From positions 57,162-121,161 of the forward strand of contig DGHR01000005.1 of assembly GCA_002392745.1 (NCBI GenBank): a stretch of 64,000 bases of DNA, read 5' to 3'. The translations under genes and the position numbers were made by a program. The notes under the pieces were generated by a model. That model ran no database searches. It saw nothing but the letters and a program-made list of their open reading frames with translations, and was not told the origin of the DNA. Below, one piece after another: positions 16,513 to 24,413 of this stretch. Each line of letters opens with the position of its first letter. The stretch's first letter is position 1. The stretch is from Bacteroidales bacterium UBA3843. GTDB lineage: Bacteria; Bacteroidota; Bacteroidia; Bacteroidales; Paludibacteraceae.

Positions 16513-18696
16513 ATGAATATAACACATGAGGAATTAGTAGAGGCCCTGCAGAAGTATTTCGGGTTTGACACGTTCAAAGGGAACCAGGAAGCCATCATCC
16601 GCAACGTAATGGAAGGCAAAGACACGTTTGTTCTGATGCCGACCGGCGGCGGCAAGAGTCTCTGTTACCAATTGCCTTCTCTAATCATGGACGGTGTGGC
16701 CATCGTCATCTCTCCATTGATTGCGTTAATGAAGAACCAAGTGGATGCGATGCGCAACTACTCGGAAGAAGAGGGTGTAGCCCACTTTATCAACTCGTCT
16801 CTCAGCCGCGGCGAGATAAACGCCGTGAAAGACGATGTGCTGGCAGGGAAGACCAAACTGCTCTATCTGGCGCCTGAGAGTTTGCAGAAGACAGAGAACG
16901 TGGATTTCCTGAAAGGCGTAAAAATAAGTTTCTACGCAGTAGATGAGGCACACTGTATCTCGGAATGGGGTCACGATTTCCGTCCTGAATACAGTCAGAT
17001 ACGGAGTATGGTTCAGCGTATCGGCAAGGCTCCGATTATTGCCTTGACCGCGACGGCCACTCCGAAAGTGCAGAAAGATATCCAGAAGAACTTAGGCATG
17101 CCCGACGCAACAGTATTCAAGAGCAGTTTCAACCGTTCGAACCTCTATTACGAGGTGCGTCCGAAGACAGAAGATGTGGACAAAGACCTGGTCCGCTACA
17201 TCCGGAGCATGGAAGGCAAGAGCGGAATCGTATATTGCCTGGCTCGTAAAGAAGTGGAGGATCTGGCGCAAGTGCTCCAAGTGAACGGTATTTCCGCACG
17301 CGCTTACCACGCAGGCATGGACGCCGCGACACGCAGCGCGACACAGGATGCGTTCCTAATGGAAGAGATACAGGTGATTGTAGCAACTATAGCCTTCGGT
17401 ATGGGAATAGACAAGCCGGATGTACGTTTCGTGGTACACTACGACATTCCAAAGAGTCTGGAAGGTTATTATCAGGAGACTGGCCGTGCGGGTCGTGACG
17501 GCGGCGAGGGCCAGTGTATCTGCTTCTACAGCCCGGACGACATAGAGCGTCTGCGCCGTTTCCAGCAGGGTAAGACCCCGAAAGAGATAGGTATCGGCAA
17601 CCAATTGCTGTTTGAAACCCAGAGTTACGCAGAGAGCACCATCTGCCGCCGCAAGCTGCTGCTGCACTATTTCGGCGAGGAATACAACGAAGACAACTGC
17701 GGAAACTGCGACAACTGCCGCAAGACATACCGCCAGATAGACGCGAGCGAGCTGCTGCAGTTGGCATTGGAGACCATCCAGCAAGTGAACGAGAAGCAGA
17801 AAGCGGAACATATCGTAGATATCCTGCACGGCAACAAAACGGCGGAGGTGATGAGTTATCACCACGACGAGCTGGAGAACTTCGGCGCTGCGAGCGATGA
17901 AGAGGAGAGCACGCTGCACGCCATTCTGCGCCAGGCACTGCTGGTAGGCATGCTGAAGAAAGATGTGGACTCGTACGGCGATTTGAAGCTGACGAGCGAC
18001 GGAAAGAAATTCATCCGCAAGCCGACAAAATTCGAAGTGCCGATAGAAGTACACGACGAAGAAGAGGAGGTAATGGAAGGTGCAGGCGCGACCTGTGCCG
18101 CCGCAGACGAGGTGCTGTTCTCGATACTGAAAGATATCCGCCGCAAGCTGGCGAAGAAATGCGATGTGCCTCCGTTCGTGATATTCCAAGACCCGAGTCT
18201 GGAAGCGATGGCGACCACCTACCCGATTACCATGGAAGAGTTGATGACGATTCCGGGTGTGGGTGTAGCAAAAGCCAAACGGTACGGCGAGGAGTTTTTG
18301 CGAGTCATCAAAGAATACGTAGAGGAGAACGAGATCATCCGTCCGGAAGACCTACGTATCCGCACCGTGGCAAAGCGTTCGACCCGCAAGAAACAAATCA
18401 TCCAGGCGATAGACCGCCGCGTGGATCTGGACGACCTGGCAGAGAGCAACGGCATGTCAATGGAGGAGATGCTGGACGAGCTGGAAGCCATCGTATTCAG
18501 CGGCACGAAAATAGACATCAACTACTTCATCCAGGAAGTGCTGGACCCCGATGAAGAACAGGAGATATACGACTACTTCAAAGAGGCGGAAAGCGACAAC
18601 ATAAAGAAAGCAATGGAAGAGTTGGGCGAAGACTATTACGACGAGATGCACGTGCGGCTAGTAAGGATAAAGTTCCATTGCGATTTGGGAAACTAA
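16513..18696 (+). CDS. recQ: ATP-dependent DNA helicase RecQ
   Basis: A 3'-5' helicase acting in recombinational repair. The 727-residue product has helicase motif I TGGGKSLCYQ (residues about 44-53), motif II DEAHCISEWGHDFRP (from residue 144), motif VI QETGRAGRDG, the zinc-binding RQC region (CRRKLLLHYFGEE, NCGNCDNC) and a C-terminal HRDC domain, followed by an acidic tail. The ATG at 16513 matches the family N-terminus; the 32 residues readable upstream are leader sequence overlapping the promoter. rimO follows directly. A degenerate repeat array begins at the base after the stop codon. Confidence 0.95.
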   Translation: MNITHEELVEALQKYFGFDTFKGNQEAIIRNVMEGKDTFVLMPTGGGKSLCYQLPSLIMDGVAIVISPLIALMKNQVDAMRNYSEEEGVAHFINSSLSRGEINAVKDDVLAGKTKLLYLAPESLQKTENVDFLKGVKISFYAVDEAHCISEWGHDFRPEYSQIRSMVQRIGKAPIIALTATATPKVQKDIQKNLGMPDATVFKSSFNRSNLYYEVRPKTEDVDKDLVRYIRSMEGKSGIVYCLARKEVEDLAQVLQVNGISARAYHAGMDAATRSATQDAFLMEEIQVIVATIAFGMGIDKPDVRFVVHYDIPKSLEGYYQETGRAGRDGGEGQCICFYSPDDIERLRRFQQGKTPKEIGIGNQLLFETQSYAESTICRRKLLLHYFGEEYNEDNCGNCDNCRKTYRQIDASELLQLALETIQQVNEKQKAEHIVDILHGNKTAEVMSYHHDELENFGAASDEEESTLHAILRQALLVGMLKKDVDSYGDLKLTSDGKKFIRKPTKFEVPIEVHDEEEEVMEGAGATCAAADEVLFSILKDIRRKLAKKCDVPPFVIFQDPSLEAMATTYPITMEELMTIPGVGVAKAKRYGEEFLRVIKEYVEENEIIRPEDLRIRTVAKRSTRKKQIIQAIDRRVDLDDLAESNGMSMEEMLDELEAIVFSGTKIDINYFIQEVLDPDEEQEIYDYFKEAESDNIKKAMEELGEDYYDEMHVRLVRIKFHCDLGN

Positions 18697-18743
18697 GACA
18701 TTTACCATTTGGTCATTTATTGAGCCATTTAATCATTGAGACA
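18697..18743 (+). repeat. Degenerate 7-8 bp array in the recQ-rimO spacer
   Basis: CATT recurs about every 8 bp from the recQ stop codon onward (GACATTT, ACCATTT, GGTCATTT, ATTGAGCC, ATTTAATC, ATTGAGAC, ATTGAAG). The array runs straight into the start of rimO, for which no ATG is available. Confidence 0.7.
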
Positions 18744-20126
18744 TTGAAGTATCGCGAAGGAGAGATAGATTTTATCACGTTAGGGTGCTCAAAGAACCTG
18801 GTAGATACAGAGCGTGTGATGCGGCAGTTGGAAGCGGCAGGATGGCGATGTGTGCATGACGCAGAGAAGCCGATGGGCGAGATATGCGTAATCAACACAT
18901 GCGGCTTCATCGGCGACGCCAAAGAGGAGAGTATCAATATGATACTCCAGATGGCCGAACGGAAGAAGCAAGGGAAACTCAAGAAACTGATTGTGATGGG
19001 TTGCTTGAGCGAACGCTACAGAGCGGAGCTGGAACAAGAGTTGCCGGAAGTGGATGAATACTACGGCAAATTCGACTTCGAAAACCTCACCCTATCCCTC
19101 TCCTCGAAAGAGGAGCATAAAGCCGGATGCTATCCGACAAAACAGACGAGGGCCGAAGCAGGGTGTGCATCCTATGAGCGGAAGTTGACGACACCGCAGC
19201 ACTATGCTTATCTAAAGATAAGCGAGGGTTGCAACCGGATGTGTTCGTATTGCGCCATTCCGCTGATAACCGGCCGGCATACCAGCCGTCCGAAAGAGGA
19301 GCTCATCGAGGAAGTGAAATGGCTGGTATCGCAAGGAGTGAAAGAGCTGAACGTGATTGCACAGGACCTGAGCAGTTACGGGCTGGACTTAGTCGAAAGT
19401 CAAAAGTCGAAAGTCGAAAGAAAGCATTTGCTGCCGGAACTGATAGACGAGATAGCGCAAGTGCCGGGCGTGGAATGGATACGACTGCACTATGCCTACC
19501 CTACGGATTTTCCGGAGGAGTTGCTGGATGTGATGGCCAAGCACACGAATGTCTGCAAATATTTAGACATCGCATTGCAACATTGCACCGACCATATGTT
19601 AGGGCTGATGCGGAGACATATCACACGTGCGGAACAAGATGCGCTAATCAGAAAGATTCGCGAGAGAGTACCGGGTATCTGTATCCGCACAACACTGATG
19701 GTAGGTCATCCGGGAGAGACGGAAGAGGATTTTGAGGAGCTGAAAGAATGGGTAAAAGAGATACGTTTCGACCGCATGGGAGCCTTTGCATACTCAGACG
19801 AAGAAGGGACATACGCGAACCGCCACTACAAAGACGACATTCCGCAAGAGGTGAAAGAAGCGCGTCTGGCAGAGCTGATGTCCATCCAACAGGAGATAAG
19901 CGGCACGCTGATGAATGCGCGCGTAGGCAAGACAGAACGCGTAATCATCGACCGCGAAGAAGGTGACTACTACATCGGGCGCACCCAATACGATAGTCCG
20001 GAGGTGGACTGCGAAGTGCTGATACGTACCAAGGAACCCAATACCAAGTACAAAGTCGGAGAGTTCTACGACGTAAAGATTACGAAGGCAGAGGAGTTTG
20101 ACCTATACGGAGAAATTGAGAATTAA
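18744..20126 (+). CDS. rimO: Ribosomal protein S12 methylthiotransferase RimO
   Basis: A radical-SAM enzyme that methylthiolates an aspartate of ribosomal protein S12. Motifs: LGCSKNLVDTE near the N-terminus, GCNRMCSYCAIP with the radical-SAM cysteines at about 163, 167 and 170, RLHYAYP, and a C-terminal TRAM domain. No ATG exists near the expected start. TTG codons at 18678, 18720 and 18744 are in frame; 18744 gives the family-like N-terminus (460 residues) and is preferred, while the earlier ones would translate the repeat spacer. A 4 x 7 bp AGTCGAA array in the coding sequence adds the extra segment VESQKSKVERK where I recall related proteins being several residues shorter. Confidence 0.9.
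   Translation: MKYREGEIDFITLGCSKNLVDTERVMRQLEAAGWRCVHDAEKPMGEICVINTCGFIGDAKEESINMILQMAERKKQGKLKKLIVMGCLSERYRAELEQELPEVDEYYGKFDFENLTLSLSSKEEHKAGCYPTKQTRAEAGCASYERKLTTPQHYAYLKISEGCNRMCSYCAIPLITGRHTSRPKEELIEEVKWLVSQGVKELNVIAQDLSSYGLDLVESQKSKVERKHLLPELIDEIAQVPGVEWIRLHYAYPTDFPEELLDVMAKHTNVCKYLDIALQHCTDHMLGLMRRHITRAEQDALIRKIRERVPGICIRTTLMVGHPGETEEDFEELKEWVKEIRFDRMGAFAYSDEEGTYANRHYKDDIPQEVKEARLAELMSIQQEISGTLMNARVGKTERVIIDREEGDYYIGRTQYDSPEVDCEVLIRTKEPNTKYKVGEFYDVKITKAEEFDLYGEIEN
19391..19418 (+). repeat. Heptamer array AGTCGAA inside rimO
   Basis: Four units in register: AGTCGAA, AGTCAAA, AGTCGAA, AGTCGAA. They encode a polar insertion between the radical-SAM core segment LSSYGLDL and LPELIDEI. Copy-number change by one unit would shift the frame. 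Confidence 0.95.
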
Positions 20127-20137
20127 AACGATATACT

Positions 20138-20416
20138 ATGCTTACCAAAGAATTAATCGGACAGATTGCAGAAGCGACCGGTCTGAGCAAAAAGAAGACA
20201 GAACATTTGCTATCGACGAGCAACGCTATTCTGCGCGAGACGCTGATGGCAGGCCGTGCCGTGCAGTTGCAGGGTTTGGGTGCTCTGGAAATCAAGCAAA
20301 AGAACGCGCGTACGATAGTACATCCGCGCACGGGCGAGCGCACGGAAGTCCCCAGCAAAAGCCAACTGGTATTCAGACCCGTGGCGAACCTGAAAGACGA
20401 ACTCAAAAACATCTAA
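20138..20416 (+). CDS. HU/IHF-family DNA-binding protein
   Basis: A small nucleoid protein of 92 residues that bends DNA as a dimer. It has the helical dimerisation half (LTKELIGQIAEATGLSKKKTEHLL) and the beta-arm region with FRPVANLKDEL at the end; the family motif GRAVQLQGLGALEIKQK is present. It lies 11 bp after rimO and 3 bp before a second, longer HU-domain gene, so the two are likely co-expressed and could form heterodimers. Which HU or IHF subgroup it belongs to cannot be settled by eye. Confidence 0.92.
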   Translation: MLTKELIGQIAEATGLSKKKTEHLLSTSNAILRETLMAGRAVQLQGLGALEIKQKNARTIVHPRTGERTEVPSKSQLVFRPVANLKDELKNI

Positions 20417-20419
20417 GCC

Positions 20420-21652
20420 ATGGCAGACAAACTCAGTTGGACCGAATTGCGCCGCGCCATCGCTGCGCGCGCCGGCGTGAGCGAGAAAGAGGCAAACCTA
20501 TTTCTCAACGCCCTGAACCGCCAGCTCATCGAAGCACTGAAGCAAGACAAGCAAGTCAAGATAAACGGGCTGGGCACCTTCCGTCTCCAGCCGGTAGCAT
20601 CGCGCAAGAGCGTGAACGTCAGCACTGGTGAAGAAATAACCATAGAAGGCTACAACAAAATCGTCTTCAACCCGGAAGCCGGTGTGAAAGAACTGATAGA
20701 GAACAACGGCAAAGCAGTCTCCGCCGGCATTATAGCAGAGGCTGCAGCCGAGGAGATTAACCCCCTGAAGAAACTGGGCGAACAAGCCGAGGAGATTGTA
20801 GATATCCTGGCCGATCTGGGTCAATCGCCGGACAAGCCGAAGGAAGAGAAAACAACGGAGAAAGCGACTCCGAAAAAACGCTCGAAGAAGGCAGAAGCGA
20901 AAGTCACAGCGGATGCAGAAGCGGCAGCGGTTGTAGAGGCTGTGCCCGTAGCAGAAACGCCGGTTGCAGAAACGCCGGTTGCAGAAACGCCGGTTGTTGC
21001 GCCCATACAGGAAGAGCCTGTCCCAACGAAAGTGCCCATTGCGGAAACAGCACCGATAGCCGCTCCCGTAAAAGAAGAGCCGAAAGAGGGAAAGCCGAAA
21101 AAGAAATATCATTTCCTGCGCGACACCCTGATTTGCGTTGTATGTCTGTTGCTGCTCCTGCTAATCGGTTATTTCTTCCTGAGAAACCATTTGAGCAGTT
21201 GGATTGAGTCGTATATGCAAAAAGACCCTGCAGCCACCGAGCAAGTAAGCCAAGGCGAGAACAGCAGTTCCGTAAGCGCCCCTGCTGCGCAAGTGCCGTC
21301 AGATACGCTTGCCGCTGAAATCAGCAGCGAAGAACCGGCCGTAGCAGGCGACGGTCAAGCAGAAGCGAGTGCCGTTGAAGAAATCCGCTATGAGCGAATG
21401 ATCACCACCGAACCGATGCACGAAGCCAGCCGGTTGACATGGATGTCCAAACGTTATTACGGCGACAAGAAATACTGGCCGTACCTATACGACGCCAACA
21501 AAGACCGTATAGACAATCCGAACCATATCAAAGTGGGAACTCCTATCCGCGTTCCCGACCTGACCGCCGAACAGAAAGACACGACCATCGAGCAGACCCG
21601 CCTCACATTGGAGCGTCTGCGCCAGCAAGCCGAAGCCGCCTGCAGAAAATAA
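20420..21652 (+). CDS. HU domain-transmembrane-LysM fusion protein
   Basis: The 410-residue product has an HU/IHF-like DNA-binding domain at residues 1-90 (VKINGLGTFRLQPVASRKS, VFNPEAGVKELI), a long Lys/Ala/Pro/Glu-rich linker, one membrane segment at about 235-253 (LICVVCLLLLLLIGYFFL) and a C-terminal LysM-like domain at about 335-385 (WMSKRYYGDKKYWPYLYDAN, KVGTPIRVP). The topology fits DNA on the cytoplasmic side and peptidoglycan on the outside, so it could tether the chromosome to the cell wall. HU-like domains joined to envelope-binding domains are known in Bacteroidota; the tether role is inference. A 3 x 15 bp repeat lengthens the linker. It follows the small HU gene after 3 bp. Confidence 0.85.
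   Translation: MADKLSWTELRRAIAARAGVSEKEANLFLNALNRQLIEALKQDKQVKINGLGTFRLQPVASRKSVNVSTGEEITIEGYNKIVFNPEAGVKELIENNGKAVSAGIIAEAAAEEINPLKKLGEQAEEIVDILADLGQSPDKPKEEKTTEKATPKKRSKKAEAKVTADAEAAAVVEAVPVAETPVAETPVAETPVVAPIQEEPVPTKVPIAETAPIAAPVKEEPKEGKPKKKYHFLRDTLICVVCLLLLLLIGYFFLRNHLSSWIESYMQKDPAATEQVSQGENSSSVSAPAAQVPSDTLAAEISSEEPAVAGDGQAEASAVEEIRYERMITTEPMHEASRLTWMSKRYYGDKKYWPYLYDANKDRIDNPNHIKVGTPIRVPDLTAEQKDTTIEQTRLTLERLRQQAEAACRK
20951..20995 (+). repeat. Three identical 15-bp units in the HU-LysM linker
   Basis: The unit GCAGAAACGCCGGTT occurs three times in perfect tandem and encodes AETPV repeats in the disordered linker. The period is a multiple of three, so copy-number change would alter linker length without frameshift, unlike the 7-bp arrays. 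Confidence 0.97.
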
Positions 21653-21659
21653 TTGAGCA

Positions 21660-24413
21660 TTGAGAGAAGATTTTATCCGCATAGAAGGCGCCGACACGCA
21701 TAACCTGAAACATGTGTCGGTAGATATTCCCCGCAATAAGCTTGTGGTGGTAACCGGAGTGAGCGGCAGCGGCAAATCGTCGCTGGCTTTTGACACGCTC
21801 TATGCCGAAGGGCAACGGCGCTACGTAGAGAGTCTGAGTGCCTACGCCCGTCAGTTCATGGGCAGGATGCAAAAACCCGAAGTGGAGAAGATAGAAGGTA
21901 TTCCGCCTGCCATCGCCATCCAGCAGAAAGTCAGCAGCCGCAACCCGCGTTCGACGGTAGGTACCGTGACCGAGATATACGACTATTTGAAACTATTGTT
22001 CGCGCGCGTGGGCAAGACGTACTCGCCCGTGAGTGGAGAGGAAGTGAAGAAGAACAGCATCCGGGACGTAGTGCAATACATGGAAAGCATGGCCACCGGC
22101 ACACGGCTCTATCTCCTAAGCCCCATCATACTCCCCGAAGGCCGCAGTCTGCGCGACCAGTTGGCGATATGGCAAAGCCAAGGTTTCAGCCGACTGATGG
22201 TGGACGGCGACACGGTACGACTGGACGAGAACGCATGGCAGACAATCGGTGAGAAAGAGGCATTCCTGCTGGTAGACCGTATCGTAGTGGACCACGAGCA
22301 AGCGACCTCCAACCGTTTCGCCGACTCGGTTCAGACCGCGTATTTCGAAGGACAAGGCGAATGCCAAGTGGACATAATCGATGGCAAAGTGCGAAAGACG
22401 AAAGTCTTCAGCGAGCGATTTGAGGCAGACGGAATACGTTTTGTCGAGCCCAGCGAACACCTATTCGACTTCAACAACCCATTAGGCGCCTGTCCCGAAT
22501 GCAAGGGTTACGGTAATATTATCGGAATAGACCCAGACCTGGTGGTCCCCGACAAGTCCAAATCCATCTATGAGGAAGCCATAGCCTGCTGGCACGGCGA
22601 CAAGATGAGCCAATGGAAAGACGCGCTGGTGTACAATGCCGCCAAGTTCGATTTCCCCATTCATACCCCGTTCTACGCCCTGACACAAGAGCAAAAGAAC
22701 CTGATATGGACGGGCAACGAGTATTTCCACGGTCTGAACGATTTCTTCCACGAATTAGAAGACAAACAATACAGCAAAATCCAATACCGTGTGATGTTAG
22801 CCCGCTACCGCGGCAAGACGACTTGCCCCGTATGCAACGGCTACCGTCTGCGCAAAGAGGCAAGCTATGTGCTAATCAACGGCAAAAACATCCAGCAGAT
22901 TTGCTCCATGTCGATAGCCGAGTTGTCGGAATGGTTTGCCCATATCCAGTTGAGCGCCACCGAACAACAAACCGCTGAAATGCTGCTGCATGAGATCAAC
23001 AGCCGTTTGCAATTCATGCAGGATGTGGGATTGAGTTATCTGACTCTGAACCGAATGAGCAGCACGCTATCCGGCGGCGAGAGCCAACGCATCAGTCTGG
23101 CTAAATCGCTGGGAAGCAGTCTGGTAGGTTCACTGTATGTGCTGGACGAACCGTCCATCGGTCTCCATCCCCGCGACACAGAGCGTCTGATCCGCGTGTT
23201 GAAAGAACTGCGTGATTTGGGGAACACCATCGTCGTAGTAGAACACGACGAAGATATCATCGCCGCTGCCGACCATATCATAGAGATCGGTCCCGCAGCA
23301 GGCAGACACGGAGGCGAGATTGTTTACCAAGGACGGCCCCAACCGGAAAAGATACATTTTACCATCCCCACTCAACGCCGCAAATGGAGCAGCTATATCG
23401 AGATAAGCGGAGCATGCGAAAACAACCTGAAGAACCTGACCGTCCGTTTCCCACTACACGTAATGAGCGTAGTGACAGGTGTAAGCGGAAGCGGCAAATC
23501 AAGTCTGGTAAGCAAAGTGCTCTACCCTGCTTTGAAGAAACACTACGGCGGGACTTTTGCCGAACACACCGGTGATTTCGGAAACCTGAGCGGCAGTCTG
23601 CACCTGATGCACGACATCGAGTTTGTAGACCAGAACCCGCTAAGCCGCAGCAGCCGAAGCAATCCAGTCACCTATCTGAAAGCATACGACGAGATACGCC
23701 GCTTATACTCCGAACAGCCTCTAAGCAAACAACTGGGCCTGACTCCCGCCCATTTCTCGTTCAACACGCCAGGCGGCCGTTGCGAGCAATGCCAAGGAGA
23801 AGGAACGATAACTATAGAAATGCAGTTTATGGCGGACCTGGTATTAGAGTGCGAACAATGCCACGGCCGACGATTCAAACAAGACATACTGGATGTGCAG
23901 TACCGCGGCAAATCGATTTACGATGTGCTATGCATGACTGTAAACCAAGCCGTTGAGTTTTTCGGCGAAGACCCGGAGTGCAAGAGAATCGTGAAACGTC
24001 TGAAACCATTGCAAGACGTAGGAATCGGTTATATCCAATTAGGCCAAAGCAGCAGTACCCTCTCGGGCGGTGAAAGCCAACGTGTCAAACTGGCATCATT
24101 CCTGGCCCAAGAAGACAGCCGCCCGACCATCTTTGTCTTTGACGAACCGACCACAGGACTCCACCACAGAGATATCGATGTGCTGCTGAAAGCGCTGAAC
24201 CAACTGATTAGCAAAGGGCACACCGTGATTATCATAGAACACAATCCCGCCATGATTCTGGCAGCAGATCATGTGATTGATCTTGGGCCAGAAGGCGGTG
24301 ACGGAGGAGGAAATATTGTATGCACCGGAACTCCGGAAGAGATTGCCCAGTGCAAAGAAAGTTATACCGGCAAGTATCTTGCCAAAATCATACAATCACA
24401 ACATGAAAAATGA
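21660..24413 (+). CDS. uvrA: Excinuclease ABC subunit A (UvrA)
   Basis: The damage-recognition ATPase of nucleotide excision repair, 917 residues. It has two ABC modules: Walker A GVSGSGKSS at residues 33-41 and again in the second half, and two signatures STLSGGESQR. It also has zinc-binding motifs (CPECKGYGN with CPVCNGYRL, and CEQCQGEG with CEQCHGRRF). The start is TTG at 21660; no ATG lies near, and this start leaves the usual short N-terminus before IRIEGADTHNLKHV. The TTG is inside a short TTGAGCA/TTGAGAG repeat right after the preceding stop codon. It overlaps the next gene by 11 bp. Bacteroidota often carry two uvrA genes, so a second may exist elsewhere. Confidence 0.94.
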   Translation: MREDFIRIEGADTHNLKHVSVDIPRNKLVVVTGVSGSGKSSLAFDTLYAEGQRRYVESLSAYARQFMGRMQKPEVEKIEGIPPAIAIQQKVSSRNPRSTVGTVTEIYDYLKLLFARVGKTYSPVSGEEVKKNSIRDVVQYMESMATGTRLYLLSPIILPEGRSLRDQLAIWQSQGFSRLMVDGDTVRLDENAWQTIGEKEAFLLVDRIVVDHEQATSNRFADSVQTAYFEGQGECQVDIIDGKVRKTKVFSERFEADGIRFVEPSEHLFDFNNPLGACPECKGYGNIIGIDPDLVVPDKSKSIYEEAIACWHGDKMSQWKDALVYNAAKFDFPIHTPFYALTQEQKNLIWTGNEYFHGLNDFFHELEDKQYSKIQYRVMLARYRGKTTCPVCNGYRLRKEASYVLINGKNIQQICSMSIAELSEWFAHIQLSATEQQTAEMLLHEINSRLQFMQDVGLSYLTLNRMSSTLSGGESQRISLAKSLGSSLVGSLYVLDEPSIGLHPRDTERLIRVLKELRDLGNTIVVVEHDEDIIAAADHIIEIGPAAGRHGGEIVYQGRPQPEKIHFTIPTQRRKWSSYIEISGACENNLKNLTVRFPLHVMSVVTGVSGSGKSSLVSKVLYPALKKHYGGTFAEHTGDFGNLSGSLHLMHDIEFVDQNPLSRSSRSNPVTYLKAYDEIRRLYSEQPLSKQLGLTPAHFSFNTPGGRCEQCQGEGTITIEMQFMADLVLECEQCHGRRFKQDILDVQYRGKSIYDVLCMTVNQAVEFFGEDPECKRIVKRLKPLQDVGIGYIQLGQSSSTLSGGESQRVKLASFLAQEDSRPTIFVFDEPTTGLHHRDIDVLLKALNQLISKGHTVIIIEHNPAMILAADHVIDLGPEGGDGGGNIVCTGTPEEIAQCKESYTGKYLAKIIQSQHEK

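Noticed and set aside
18678..18743. Longer RimO N-terminus starting at TTG 18678
   Set aside because: The extra 22 residues are translated from the repeat spacer and overlap the end of recQ; TTG 18744 gives a family-like start.
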